Source: DSUN01 sp035527715 (lineage in GTDB: Bacteria > Planctomycetota > PUPC01 > DSUN01). Taken from it: a stretch of 64,000 nucleotides of DNA. Below are positions 53,505 to 63,032 of the stretch, piece by piece. Position numbers and translations under genes: made by a program. Each line of letters starts with the position of its first letter. Within the stretch, counting starts at the first letter, position 1. The stretch is taken from contig DATKZY010000028.1 of NCBI GenBank assembly GCA_035527715.1, positions 28,049 to 92,048 of the forward strand, written 5' to 3'. Under the pieces are notes generated by a model. That model saw only the letters and a list, made by a program, of their open reading frames with translations. It searched no databases and was not told the DNA's origin.

Positions 53505-54932
53505 ATGAGCGAACAGAAGAGTCCCGGCGATGCGTCCCAGGCCGCCGATCTCCAGCACGGCCTGCCCATGGTGGCCAAGTGGGACCCCGAGGCGCTGGCC
53601 CGCGAGAAGGCCGAGCTGGCCGCTCTCGACCGGAAGGGCCTCTTCGCGCGCCTGGGCGGCTACTCGAAGAAGATGGGCCCTGGCTGGATGCAGAGCGCGC
53701 TCACGCTCGGCAGCGGCAGCTTCTTCTCGTCGTTCTTCGCCGGCGCCATGTTCGGCTATTCGCTGCTGTGGGTGCAGCCGCTGGGGATGCTCCTGGGCAT
53801 CGTCATGTTCATGGCCATCGCCTACCAAACGCTCTCGACGGGCGTGCGGCCGTTCGCGGCCATGCGGCGCTACCTGCACCCCTCGGTGGCGTGGGCCTGG
53901 GCGCTCACGTCGCTGGCCGCCACCGTGATCTGGCACTTCCCGCAGTACTCGTGCGGCGGCACGGCCGCGGCCGACCTGGCCGAGTACTTCGGCTGGACGG
54001 GCGCCGGCTCGCTCGTGGGCGCCCGGCTGCTCTTCGGCCTCGTCATCCTGGCCATCTGCACCGCCGTCACGTGGCTCTACGGCAGCGGCTCGCACGGCAT
54101 CAAGCTCTTCGACAAGCTGATCAAGATCATGGTCGCCGTGATCGTCGTGTCGTTCATGATCGTCGTCATCCGCACGGGCATTCGCTGGCAGGCCCTGTGG
54201 GAGGGCCTCACGCGGTTCCAGGTGCCGAAGGAGAAGGCGGGCATCGAGGTGATGATGGGCGGCCTGAGCGCCGCGGTGGGGATCAACATGACCTTCCTCT
54301 TCCCCTACACGCTGCTGGCCCGCGGATGGGGCAAGGAGCACAGGGGCCTGGCGAAGTTCGACCTCGCGTTCGGCATGTGGTTGCCGTTCGTGCTGGCCAC
54401 GGGCTTCCTGGTGATGGCGGCGGCCAACACGCTCTACGACCCGGCCAACCCCATCACATCGAAGCTTGGCCCCGACAAGGCGGCCCAGGTGCTCGGCGCC
54501 GCGGCCGGGCCGGTCCTTGGCCGCCTCGTCTTCGACCTCGGCGTGCTGGCGATGGTCATCTCCTCGATCGTCCTGCACATGCTCGTCGCCGCCTTCATCG
54601 CCTGCGAAATCTTCGGGATGGAGCCCACGGGCTGGCGCTACCGCCTCACCTCGCTCATCCCCGCGCCGGGCGTGCTGGGCACCGTGTTCTGGGCCAAGTT
54701 CCCCCTGTGGCTGCCCATCGTGACCTCGGGCATCTGCTTCGTGTTCCTGCCCATCGCCTACATCTCGTTCTTCGTGCTGCACAATCGGCGCGACTACCTG
54801 GGCGACGCCAAGCCCACGGGCGGCCGGGCCTGGGCGTGGAACATCGCCATGCTCATCGCCATCGGCGTGATGACGAGCTACGCGGCCTGGTGGCTGGTCA
54901 AGATCGGCGTGCCCAAGCTCTTCGGGAGCTGA
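53505..54932 (+). CDS. Nramp-superfamily divalent metal transporter, atypical
   Basis: A 475-residue inner-membrane protein with about 11 helices after a 50-residue cytoplasmic N-terminus. MGPGWMQSALTLGSGSFFSS opens helix 1 as in Nramp proteins. However, the metal-binding DPGN is replaced by LGSGS (residues 68-72), and helix 6 has MTFLFPYTLLARGW (262-275) where Mn/Fe Nramps carry the MPH signature. It may therefore move Mg2+ or something else, as in NRMT-type relatives, or not be a classical metal importer. AAGGAGGAG precedes the ATG. Probably cotranscribed with topA. Confidence 0.75.
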   Translation: MSEQKSPGDASQAADLQHGLPMVAKWDPEALAREKAELAALDRKGLFARLGGYSKKMGPGWMQSALTLGSGSFFSSFFAGAMFGYSLLWVQPLGMLLGIVMFMAIAYQTLSTGVRPFAAMRRYLHPSVAWAWALTSLAATVIWHFPQYSCGGTAAADLAEYFGWTGAGSLVGARLLFGLVILAICTAVTWLYGSGSHGIKLFDKLIKIMVAVIVVSFMIVVIRTGIRWQALWEGLTRFQVPKEKAGIEVMMGGLSAAVGINMTFLFPYTLLARGWGKEHRGLAKFDLAFGMWLPFVLATGFLVMAAANTLYDPANPITSKLGPDKAAQVLGAAAGPVLGRLVFDLGVLAMVISSIVLHMLVAAFIACEIFGMEPTGWRYRLTSLIPAPGVLGTVFWAKFPLWLPIVTSGICFVFLPIAYISFFVLHNRRDYLGDAKPTGGRAWAWNIAMLIAIGVMTSYAAWWLVKIGVPKLFGS

Positions 54933-55033
54933 GAGCGTCTGAGAGAATGACCCCGTGGCGGCAGGGCGCGGGCCTCGCCCTCCCGCCCGGCCGTCATGTG
55001 AGGAACCCTCAGCCCGGCAGCGGCCTGGCTCTT

Positions 55034-55054
55034 GTCACGCGTCACGCATCACGC
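55034..55054. repeat. Heptanucleotide array (GTCACGC family)
   Basis: GTCACGC, GTCACGC, ATCACGC. It runs up to the stop codon of the minus-strand isomerase gene. Confidence 0.75.
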
Positions 55055-55957
55055 CTCTTTCATCGCCTCGCGAATGGCCTTCACGTGGCGCGGGAGGGCC
55101 GTGAGCGGGTCTTCCTTGGCCTCGTATTCGATGGACAGGTAGCCGCGGTAGCCTGCCTCGCGCAGGATCTTCACGATGCGCGGGAAGTCGGCCGGCCCGG
55201 CCTTCTGCCCGGCCGCGCTCATCTCCACTTTCACGTGCGTGGTGATGGCGTAGGGCGCGACCGCCGCGATCTCGGCGTAGGGGTCCGCCGAGCGGAAATT
55301 CCCCGTGTCCAGGTTCGCCCCGAACCACGGGTTCTTCACGTCGCGGAGGATCTTCAGCGTGCCCTCGGCCGTGGCGGTGGGGCCGCCGTGGTTCTCGAGG
55401 GCGAGGAAGACTTTGTGCTCGCCGGCGTAGGCGCAGCACTCCTCGATGGTCTCCACCAGCACCTTGTGGGCGTCGGCGTCCGTCTGGCCCTTCTGCTTCC
55501 CGCCTGCGAAGATGCGGATGATCGGCGCCCCGAGGATCTCGGAGTGGTCCACCCACTTCTTCAGGTTCTCGATCTGCTTGTCGCGTGCCGGGCCGGCGGG
55601 GAGGCAGAAGTTGTTGCCGACGGCGCTTCCTGCGACCTCGAGGCCAAGCTGGAGCGCCTTCGCACGAATCCGGCGGAGGAACTCGGCCGAGGTGTCCTTG
55701 AAGTAGTACGAGGTCAGCTCCACGCCGTCGAAGTCCAGCTCGGCCGCCTTCTCGAGGAAGCCCTCGAGCGTCATCGGGTCCTCTTTGCGGGTGAGGAGCT
55801 GGCGGTAGCTGTAGGCGCACACGCCCAGCTTGAGCTTCGGCGGCCCCTTGCGGACGATCGGCTCGATGGCGTGGGCCGCGCCGGCGGCTACCCCAAGGCC
55901 AGCCGCCCCCAGTCCCACTCGCCCAAGGAACGCACGACGCGACGCCTGCCTGCCCAT
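55049..55957 (-). CDS. Tat-exported sugar phosphate isomerase/epimerase-like TIM barrel
   Basis: A 302-residue protein. The N-terminus ASRRAFLGRVGLGAAGLG is a twin-arginine signal (SRRAFLG), cleaved after AGAAHA, so the enzyme is probably exported folded with its metal. The barrel carries Glu in FDGVELTSYY, Glu in VFLALENHGG, Asp in GANLDTGNF, His in TTHVKVEM and Glu in YLSIEYEAKE as likely ligands. Exported isomerase-like proteins of this type are common in Planctomycetota. The start at 55957 is chosen to give the Tat leader; a longer frame reaches 56017. Divergent from the Gfo/Idh gene, a frequent partner. Confidence 0.8.
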   Translation of the reverse strand: MGRQASRRAFLGRVGLGAAGLGVAAGAAHAIEPIVRKGPPKLKLGVCAYSYRQLLTRKEDPMTLEGFLEKAAELDFDGVELTSYYFKDTSAEFLRRIRAKALQLGLEVAGSAVGNNFCLPAGPARDKQIENLKKWVDHSEILGAPIIRIFAGGKQKGQTDADAHKVLVETIEECCAYAGEHKVFLALENHGGPTATAEGTLKILRDVKNPWFGANLDTGNFRSADPYAEIAAVAPYAITTHVKVEMSAAGQKAGPADFPRIVKILREAGYRGYLSIEYEAKEDPLTALPRHVKAIREAMKEA

Positions 55958-56094
55958 TCTCGCTTCCCCCAATCGCAGCAACCTGTCCTGACGCACGAGC
56001 CACAACACAACAGCCAAACCCTATAGAAAGCATGAAGGGCGGGTTTCGTCAACCGCGGATGGGCGCAACGCGTGCGGCCCGGCCCGGGCGCCGC

Positions 56095-56123
56095 TTGACG
56101 CATCGCGGGCGGAGGGGCATAAT
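56095..56123 (+). promoter_or_regulatory. Promoter of the second Gfo/Idh gene
   Basis: TTGACG, 17-base spacer, CATAAT, about 45 bases before the GTG at 56174. Confidence 0.6.
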
Positions 56124-56173
56124 GCCTGCGTTCGCCGTCGTGGATGCGCGGCCCGAGGAGAGAGGAGAACACC

Positions 56174-57220
56174 GTGGGGAAGTATCGCGTCGCCCAGGTC
56201 GGCTGCGGCCCGCGCGGCAGGCGGCATATCGAGGGGTTTCTGCGGAACCCCGACCGCTTCGACCTCGCGGCCATCTGCGACCTGAACGGGGAGCGGCTCG
56301 CCGCCGTCGCCAAAGAGTACGGCATCGGGAAGACGTATCCCGACGCGGAGACGATGCTGGCGGCGGAGAAGCCCGACGTCTTCTGCTTCGTCACGCCGCC
56401 GAAGGTGCGGGTGGAGCTGGTCGAGCTGGGCATCCGCCATCGGGTGAAGGCCATCGCGTTCGAGAAGCCGATGGCCACGTCGCTCGCCGACGCCAGGAGA
56501 GTCCACCTGCTGTGCCAGCGGGCCGGCGTCAAGTACATCGTCTCGCACCAGCAGAAGTACGGCGAGCAGTGGCACAAGGCGAAAGCCGTCTACGAGCGGG
56601 GCGAGATCGGCGAGCTGGTCCGCATCCACGCCTCGTCGCGGGCCTGGCTATCACAGCTCGGCACCCACCTGGTGGACTACATTCTCTGGTTCAACCGTGG
56701 CGTGAAGGCGAAGTGGGTCGTCGGCCACGTGCACGGCCGGGAGGGGCTGAAGGACAGCCACCCGTCCCCCAACTACACCGAGGGCGAGATCGCCTTCGAG
56801 AATGACGTACGCGCGTTCGTCCAGTTCGGCTACCTCTCGCCCCAGTGGCTCGCGAAGGAGAACTTCTGGACGGATAACCGCATCACACTCTATGGGACTC
56901 ACGGCTACGCGTGGGCCAACACCGACGGCGACTGGGCGGCGTTCACGAAGAAGTCGGGCGGCGAGGTCATCGGCGAGGCATTGCCCCGCTGGCCCGAGCA
57001 GGAGAGCAAGCTCCTCCAGGCCCCCTACCTCCGCGATCTGGCCGACTGGCTGGACGACGAGAGCAAGGTACACCCCTGCAACGGCGACATCAGCTATCAC
57101 GGCTTCGAGATCATGGAGGCCTTCTGTCTGAGCGCCATCGAGCATCGCAGGGTGGACCTCCCGCTCGGCGAGGTGCCGGCGGAGACCGCCATCGAGCGCC
57201 TCGCCAAGCTCCTCCCGTGA
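56174..57220 (+). CDS. Gfo/Idh/MocA-family oxidoreductase
   Basis: A 348-residue dehydrogenase-type protein. VAQVGCGPRGRRHIEGF is the NAD(P)-binding motif, FCFVTPPKVR ends the nucleotide fold and IAFEKPMATS is the EKP motif. The second domain has YIVSHQQKYGEQW and LGTHLVDYILWF, with His at the expected catalytic position. It differs from the Gfo/Idh protein at 18222 (no close similarity beyond the family). GTG at 56174 has AGAGGAG upstream; the ATG 30 bases earlier lacks a site. Likely acts on a sugar or its oxidised form, with the isomerase encoded divergently. Confidence 0.85.
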   Translation: MGKYRVAQVGCGPRGRRHIEGFLRNPDRFDLAAICDLNGERLAAVAKEYGIGKTYPDAETMLAAEKPDVFCFVTPPKVRVELVELGIRHRVKAIAFEKPMATSLADARRVHLLCQRAGVKYIVSHQQKYGEQWHKAKAVYERGEIGELVRIHASSRAWLSQLGTHLVDYILWFNRGVKAKWVVGHVHGREGLKDSHPSPNYTEGEIAFENDVRAFVQFGYLSPQWLAKENFWTDNRITLYGTHGYAWANTDGDWAAFTKKSGGEVIGEALPRWPEQESKLLQAPYLRDLADWLDDESKVHPCNGDISYHGFEIMEAFCLSAIEHRRVDLPLGEVPAETAIERLAKLLP

Positions 57221-57503
57221 GGGAAACTGGTGTTCTCGCCACTGTAAGTGTATATGTTGCGGGCGGATAGGAGTCTGGTTTTCCCGACAGCGTAGGAAGG
57301 CCCAGGGTGCGTTCCGGGGGCCTCACGCGACCTGGGGGTCATTGGGAGCTTGGCTGGGGGCTTGGCCTCGCCACAAGCGTATAAATAGACTGCACCTGTG
57401 GAGATCGTCCTTCCTGCGGATTTCCCGCGCCGGAACGCCTGGAATCGCGTTTTTTTCACTCCGGGCCGGAGGCTCCGCCGGGGACAGCACCAGGGGGCAA
57501 CGC

Positions 57504-58703
57504 CTACTGGTCGTAGCGGCCGAAGTGCTGAATGGCGGACATGATGAGGCGCATGCTGGTCAGCAGCGAGCCATTGTTGATCGAGCCGGCGGTGGCGAAG
57601 ACGAGGCCGCGCCTGGCGCGGGCCTGCTCGAAATCCCGCAGGAACTCGGCGACGATCTTCTCCCCCTCGTTGCGCATGAGCGTGTAGGGCGCAAGCTGGC
57701 CGTGGATGACCGCGTTGGGCAGGTGCTCGCGAATCTCGCTCACGGTCACCGTCGGGCCGAAGTTCGTGCCGTTCAGGTCGAGCTTCGCGAGCACGGGCAG
57801 GATGTGGGCCATCGCGGAATCCGAGTGCTGGTAGCGGCCATCGCCTGGGTTCGGGCTGTAGCGCGCCCACACGCCCTTGAGGATGGGGTAGGCGAACAGC
57901 TCGTACATGTCGGGCGTGAGCATGCAGCAATTGTCATCGGCGAAGCTGAAGCCGTGGGGGGCCGTCGCGGGCGTGTGGCCCGCCTCCTCGTCGGTGATGC
58001 GGGCGATGTCGAGCATCGCGCGCAGGATCAGCTGGCTCCACCGCGTGGCCAGGTCGGGCTTGTCGGCGATGAGGAAGATGACGCTCTCGACGCCGTAGAT
58101 CGACATGGCGAAAGTGACCGGCCCGCGCTGGTGGCGATAGAGGGGCGGCGTGACGCCGAGGGCCATGAGCCGCGCCCGCTCCTCGTCCCAGTTCGGCGGC
58201 AGGAGGAAGCCGCGGAGGCCATTGTCGAGGCGGCCCTCCACGCGGTCGAGCAGGGCCTTCAGGTCGTCGTCGGTGCGCACGCACTGCCGCAGCCACCAGG
58301 AGCCGGCGTGCCACTCGTTCCTGGCCTCGAAGACGTCGTGGAGGCCCTTGATGCCGGGATAGCGGCGGGTCGGGTCGCCGCGCTTCTCGCTGAGGAGTCG
58401 GCGGTCGACGATCTTCTCGGCCTTGTCGTTATATGCCTTGTTGAGGCCCAGCCGCCAGTCCTCGTCGTGGTCGTAGCGCCAGAAGTCCTCCTCGATGCCC
58501 AGCTCGGCGTAGACGCATTCGCCGCTCAGCAGCACGCCCAGCGGGCATTGAGGGATGCTCTTGCCGAAGGGGTTCTTGGCCGCGGCCTCCTGGTCGGCCC
58601 AGAAGCGCTCGAGGTCCACGGGCGCCAGGCCGCCCTTCCGCTTCGTCTCGGCCACGAGGCGGGCGGGAACGTCGTGCCGTCGCCGCGACTCGGCCTTGCC
58701 CAT
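57504..58703 (-). CDS. Uroporphyrinogen decarboxylase-like (URO-D/MtaA superfamily) protein
   Basis: A 399-residue cytoplasmic protein with the URO-D TIM-barrel layout: RGPVTFAMSIYGVESVIFLI, a MYELFAYPILKGVWA helix, HSDSAMAHILPVLAKLDLNG and the final ATAGSINNGSLLTSMRLIM, where URO-D proteins have G-I-x-x-x-T-P. It is not a canonical HemE (N-terminal Arg pattern absent). Related enzymes are corrinoid methyltransferases or unknown. ATG at 58703 with TAGGAG upstream. Sits 9 bases after the mutarotase gene, so one operon. Confidence 0.7.
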   Translation of the reverse strand: MGKAESRRRHDVPARLVAETKRKGGLAPVDLERFWADQEAAAKNPFGKSIPQCPLGVLLSGECVYAELGIEEDFWRYDHDEDWRLGLNKAYNDKAEKIVDRRLLSEKRGDPTRRYPGIKGLHDVFEARNEWHAGSWWLRQCVRTDDDLKALLDRVEGRLDNGLRGFLLPPNWDEERARLMALGVTPPLYRHQRGPVTFAMSIYGVESVIFLIADKPDLATRWSQLILRAMLDIARITDEEAGHTPATAPHGFSFADDNCCMLTPDMYELFAYPILKGVWARYSPNPGDGRYQHSDSAMAHILPVLAKLDLNGTNFGPTVTVSEIREHLPNAVIHGQLAPYTLMRNEGEKIVAEFLRDFEQARARRGLVFATAGSINNGSLLTSMRLIMSAIQHFGRYDQ

Positions 58704-58712
58704 GCAACGCTC

Positions 58713-59855
58713 CTATCGGGTTGTGAACCTGAACAGCATCACGTGTCGGTAGGTCTCGCCCGGGCGCAGGACGGGGGAGGGGAAGTGGGGCTTGTTCGGG
58801 GAGTCGGGGAAGCGCTGGGTTTCGAGGCAGAGGCCGCTGTGCTTGCGGTAGGCGACGCCGTCCTTGCCCGCAATCGAGCCGTCGAGGTGGTTGGCGGTGT
58901 AGAGCTGGAGACCGGGCTGGTCGGTGAGGAGCTCCAGGAGGCGGCCGCTGCGCGGCTCGTAGACGCGTGCGGCGACGCCGAGCCTGCCCGCGGGGTTGCG
59001 GAGGACGAAGTTGTGGTCGAAGCCGCCCTCGACCTCGGCGATGTGCCTGCCGATCGGCGTCGGCGTGGTGAAGTCGAGCGGCGTGTCCTGCACCGGCTTG
59101 ATCTCGCCCGTGGGGATGCGCTCCTTGTCCACGACGGTGTACTGGTCGGCGAAGACGGTGAGGATGTGGCCGAGGACGTCGCCCGCCTTGGGGCCGGCCA
59201 GGTTCCAGTAGCCGTGGTGGACGAGGTTGACGACGGTCGGCTTGTCCGAGGTCGCAGTGTACTCGATCTTCAGTTCGTTGTTGTTCGTCAGGGTGTAGAG
59301 GGCCGAGGCGCTGAGGTTGCCGGGGTAGCCCTCCTCGCCATCGCGGCTGAGGTAGGTGAATCGGACGGCGACGGCGGTGGCGGCCTGGATGGGCTGGGCG
59401 TGCCAGAGCACCTTATCGAAGCCCTTGACGCCGCCGTGGATGTGGTGCGTGCCGCAGTTGGCGGCGAGCGTGTGGGCCTGGCCGTCGAGGGTGAAGGTGG
59501 CCTTGGCGATGCGGTTGGCGTAGCGGCCGATGGTCGCGCCGAAGTGGCCGGGGTTCTTGAGCCAGCCCTCCATCGAGTCGTAGCCGAGCGTCACGTCGCC
59601 CAGCTTGCCCTGGCGGTCGGGGACCTCGACGCTGACGACGATGGCGCCGTAGTTGAGCAGCTTGACCTGCATGCCCAGGGCGTTGGTGAGGGTATAGAGG
59701 TCCACCGAGCCGCCGTCGGGCAGTTCGCCGTAGGGGGCCTTGCCGATGCTGGGCCGGAAGACGATCTCGCCGCGGGGGCCGAGGAGGTCCGAGCACGAGG
59801 CTGCGAGCGCCCCGCAGGCCAGGATGCCTAAGAGCCCAATCCTGCGAGCTTTCAT
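58713..59855 (-). CDS. galM: Galactose mutarotase (aldose 1-epimerase) lipoprotein
   Basis: A 380-residue GalM-type enzyme that interconverts alpha and beta anomers of hexoses. Catalytic elements are visible: RYANRIAKATFTL, HHIHGGVKGFDKVLW, the catalytic His in VVNLVHHGYWNL, Asp in EGGFDHNFVL and catalytic Glu in GLCLETQRFPDSPN. The N-terminus is a lipoprotein leader (LACGALAASC, Cys21), so the enzyme is exported and membrane-anchored, unlike cytoplasmic GalM. ATG 59855 follows AGGGGGAT. First gene of an operon with the URO-D-like gene. Confidence 0.9.
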   Translation of the reverse strand: MKARRIGLLGILACGALAASCSDLLGPRGEIVFRPSIGKAPYGELPDGGSVDLYTLTNALGMQVKLLNYGAIVVSVEVPDRQGKLGDVTLGYDSMEGWLKNPGHFGATIGRYANRIAKATFTLDGQAHTLAANCGTHHIHGGVKGFDKVLWHAQPIQAATAVAVRFTYLSRDGEEGYPGNLSASALYTLTNNNELKIEYTATSDKPTVVNLVHHGYWNLAGPKAGDVLGHILTVFADQYTVVDKERIPTGEIKPVQDTPLDFTTPTPIGRHIAEVEGGFDHNFVLRNPAGRLGVAARVYEPRSGRLLELLTDQPGLQLYTANHLDGSIAGKDGVAYRKHSGLCLETQRFPDSPNKPHFPSPVLRPGETYRHVMLFRFTTR

Positions 59856-60161
59856 GCGGATCCCCCTGAGTAGTTCCCCCGGATCGAGGGCCGGCTGGAG
59901 TTGGCCTTCCCCGGAGATTGTAGCGAAACCCCACCGGCGCCGCAAGGGCGCCGAGGCCCAATCGAAGGTGAGAGGTCCGTGGCCGGGAGCCGCCTCCCCA
60001 ATACGCGGAAGAACGCGGGACGCAAGTCTTGGCTCTCGCGCAGGGCCGGCAGGCCGCGTCGCACAGAGGCAGCAGGCAAGATCGTCTCAAGCTGCCTCTC
60101 AAGGCGTCTGGGACCTTGAGGGAACTTCGACAGATAGTTGGGACTGGCCGAGGCACGAATG
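59856..60161. other. 306-base gene-free stretch
   Basis: Upstream region of galM and downstream region of the outer-membrane protein gene. A TACAAT can be read on the minus strand near 59917 without a clear -35. A short GGCGCC-GCAAG-GGCGCC hairpin lies near 59937. No small gene or RNA is recognisable. Confidence 0.5.
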
Positions 60162-63032
60162 CTACTTGAGCCTGCCCGGCTCCTCTCTGAGTTCGCCCCC
60201 TTCCTTGATGACGCGCACGGGACGCGTCTTGGGGACGACTCGGACAACAATAGCCCTCGTCTCGCCCGGCGTCAGGACAAGCTCGAAGGTGTCCTTCTCC
60301 ACGTGGTGGTGATCGGGCAGTTTGGACGCGTGGGCCTTCATGACCCACTTCCCTGGCCGAACGTTGCCGAAGTTGAAGCGCCCCTGGGCGTCGCTCATCG
60401 CGCGCAGGACCTCTGTCTCGCTCGTGAGCTCCAGCAGAACGTTCGGTATCCCGCCCGCCTCGACCAGGCCGTTCCCGTTGCCATTCTTGCCGTTACCATT
60501 GCCATTCCCGTTGCTGGGGGGTGTGATTCCTGGAACCTCCGAGATGACGGGTGGTGGCTCGTCATCCTTCGGGCGGAAGAGGGCAACGCGGCCAGAGACC
60601 ACTGCGCCCCGAGTGAAGCCAACATTCACGACGGCATCCTGGCCACCAAGAACGGTGACCCCCTGCTGGCTCTTCTGGCTCGGTGTCTTCTCGATGGCCA
60701 ACTGGGATGTGTCGGGGGCCAGGTGGTATGCGCCCGGCTTCACAGCGGGGAAGATGTAGTTCCCGCTCTTGTCTGTGATCGCGGTGGACCCATTCAGGCG
60801 GACTACGGTATTGGCGATGCCCTGCCCGGTCTCCTCGTCGTAGATTCGCCCCTTGACGGCTCCCACGCTCTTCTTCCTGGCGAGCGGAACGCCAAGCGGG
60901 ATGCTGTACTCGAGAAACAGGGCATTCTCGCTCCCGCTGTCCGCCCCTCGCCAAGCGGTGCGACGGGCGGATAGAGAGAGCTTCTTTCCCCCGTTGAGCA
61001 TGTGGAGGAGGCGGAACTCAATGATGTCACGGCTGCTGTCAAACCGGCTCTGGTACTCGCTCCTGCGCGCGTCAACGCTCAAAACGGTGCGGCTCCCGAG
61101 GCGCCAGGTAGCGTTCAGCCCGCCCGTGATATTGCGGCTTTTCTCGTCGCCCAGGCCACCATCCTGCCGGTATTCTACGTAAGCGCCATAGGTCTGAGAG
61201 GGCGTGGCTGTGAAGTGGCCGGACAGCCTGTACTCCTGGAGCCCGTGGCTCTTGCCCGTGAGCCTGTCGCGCAGGGTGCCAACTTCGGCAGCGGCCATGA
61301 AGCTCAACCTCTTGAACTGATGAGCCACGGTGAGGCCAATGGTGTCCTCCTTGGCGTCGAATTGCGCCGGAGAAAGGCGATCCCTACGTTCGCGGTTCTC
61401 GTAGTCAAGCGACACGTAGGTGCCGGTCCGGAAGCGATAGTCCAACCCCACGCGCTGGTACGTGTCGAGGGGCGCGGTGCCCAGAGCGGGGTTCAGGTTC
61501 AAGTTGTCCTTTTCCCGATGGTAGTCGGCGTGAATTCTCAGGTTGCCGCAAATGGGCGCCGCGAAGCCGCCGGAAAGGTAGTCCATGTCGCTGTAGTATC
61601 CAGGGTAGGCTGGCCCCGCATGGATAAGCCTGAAATAGTAGACAATGCGCTTCAGCTCGCCGCGGACTTCGGCACGATACGCATTCGCATCTCCGCGCCG
61701 GCCTTGCGAGTCGTTGTCGCCCAAGGCGTACTCGAGGTCAACGTCCATGCCGGGGAGCGGCTTGAACTGGCCGCGTAGGCTGAGCATCTGCCCTTCGCGA
61801 GGGTCCACTGTGAAGTCGCGGGAGGGGCCGTCGTCCGCGCGCTTCCTGAGGTAGCTGAGGCTGAGGAGTGCGTTGGGGTTGAGCTGGTATTGGGCGTACG
61901 CGGCGGTCTGCTGCTCCTGTGGCTCCTGCCAACGAGTCTCGACGTGGTAACCGCCGAGGGTGAACTGGCCGAGCTTCACCTTCGCCTCCGCGCCCCGGGC
62001 ATACCTGAAGAGCTCGGTGAGTGGCGTGAGGGAGTAAACGCGGTCACCAAGGTGAATCTCGTATTTCTGGTTCCAGTAGCTGAAGTGGCACTCGTCTCGG
62101 GCGCCGTAGATCGATTGCTCCGAGATGTCCGGCCCTCGGAAGAGGAAGTCAACGAACTGGGTCTTCTCCTCGTCTATCGGGCCGCCGCCGGCCAGTTCCA
62201 TCTGAAAGCCGGAGGAACGGCCGCCCTCCCGATCAGTCATCGCCGAGCGAAAGGTCAGTTGCACGGGGAGCCGAAGATAGGGATCCTCGGTCGTGCTGAT
62301 GCGTGGGATGATCTCGAAGAGGCAGGTCGCCTCGGCCTTAAGGCCTTCCTTCCTGGCCTCGGGGGCCGCCGCGGTGAACCTCAGAGCCTGGCTCGTCGCC
62401 CTAGTGATGTCTCGCTTGGTGTTCACCGTGACGATGACGATCTGCGACTTGCTGGCGCCCAGCACGCAGCTTTCCGGGTCGAGGATGGCCTGGAGCTGGT
62501 CGCCCACTCGCGCGCTGAACTGCACCTTCATCGCCACATTGCCCTGGTTGGCCACGATGAAGGACGCCACATACGACTCCCCCGCGATGACCGTCTTGGG
62601 CGCTTGCATGACCTTCACCATCAGGTCCGTCACGGGCAGGACAACAACATGAATGGTCCACTGGTCGCTGATCGAGGGGATGGTGCGGTCCTGGACGGTG
62701 TAGGTGATCGGGTATCTCTCGGCAAGAGCGATGCGCGGGACGAGGAAGCTGACGAGCCGCACATCGCTGCGGCCAGGCTCCAGCACGAAGGGGAACTCGG
62801 TGGTGATGAGCTTCCAGTCCTGGGGGAGCTTCACCTGGGCGACCAGCTCACGGCGCTGCGGGGAGTTGTTCGTAACCCGGAAGGCGGTAGTGACGACCTG
62901 CCGGGGCTGCGCCTCGATGGTTTCAGGCCCCGCCGCTCGCACCTGCACAGGCCTCCCCTCTGCGAAGGCGAGCTGGAGGAGCAGCAGCCACAGTCCCATC
63001 GCAATGAGTGCTCGGACGACGACCGGATGCAC
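60162..63032 (-). CDS. Large outer-membrane beta-barrel protein with NEW3-like and CnaB-like domains, usher-like position
   Basis: A 956-residue exported protein (signal peptide MGLWLLLLQLAFA). Residues about 25-250 form two NEW3/CARDB-like immunoglobulin folds (ETIEAQPRQVVTTAFRVTNN; KTVIAGESYVASFIVANQGN). Residues about 260-740 show alternating amphipathic strands with aromatic ends (AYAQYQLNPNALLSLSYLRK, YVSLDYENRERRDRL), typical of an outer-membrane barrel. Residues about 755-830 are a carboxypeptidase-regulatory/CnaB-like domain (GRIYDEETGQGIANTVVRLN). An Asn-Gly linker (NGNGNGNGKNGNGNG, near residue 845) leads to a second one. GTG start, one base overlap with the chaperone stop. The position suggests a non-canonical usher; FimD/PapC motifs are not recognisable. 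Confidence 0.65.
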   Translation of the reverse strand: MHPVVVRALIAMGLWLLLLQLAFAEGRPVQVRAAGPETIEAQPRQVVTTAFRVTNNSPQRRELVAQVKLPQDWKLITTEFPFVLEPGRSDVRLVSFLVPRIALAERYPITYTVQDRTIPSISDQWTIHVVVLPVTDLMVKVMQAPKTVIAGESYVASFIVANQGNVAMKVQFSARVGDQLQAILDPESCVLGASKSQIVIVTVNTKRDITRATSQALRFTAAAPEARKEGLKAEATCLFEIIPRISTTEDPYLRLPVQLTFRSAMTDREGGRSSGFQMELAGGGPIDEEKTQFVDFLFRGPDISEQSIYGARDECHFSYWNQKYEIHLGDRVYSLTPLTELFRYARGAEAKVKLGQFTLGGYHVETRWQEPQEQQTAAYAQYQLNPNALLSLSYLRKRADDGPSRDFTVDPREGQMLSLRGQFKPLPGMDVDLEYALGDNDSQGRRGDANAYRAEVRGELKRIVYYFRLIHAGPAYPGYYSDMDYLSGGFAAPICGNLRIHADYHREKDNLNLNPALGTAPLDTYQRVGLDYRFRTGTYVSLDYENRERRDRLSPAQFDAKEDTIGLTVAHQFKRLSFMAAAEVGTLRDRLTGKSHGLQEYRLSGHFTATPSQTYGAYVEYRQDGGLGDEKSRNITGGLNATWRLGSRTVLSVDARRSEYQSRFDSSRDIIEFRLLHMLNGGKKLSLSARRTAWRGADSGSENALFLEYSIPLGVPLARKKSVGAVKGRIYDEETGQGIANTVVRLNGSTAITDKSGNYIFPAVKPGAYHLAPDTSQLAIEKTPSQKSQQGVTVLGGQDAVVNVGFTRGAVVSGRVALFRPKDDEPPPVISEVPGITPPSNGNGNGNGKNGNGNGLVEAGGIPNVLLELTSETEVLRAMSDAQGRFNFGNVRPGKWVMKAHASKLPDHHHVEKDTFELVLTPGETRAIVVRVVPKTRPVRVIKEGGELREEPGRLK

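Noticed and set aside
57221..57503. Possible small RNA or terminator in the gap (T-run near 57450, TATAAA near 57380)
   Set aside because: No stem of useful length precedes the T-run and no paired promoter elements are present.
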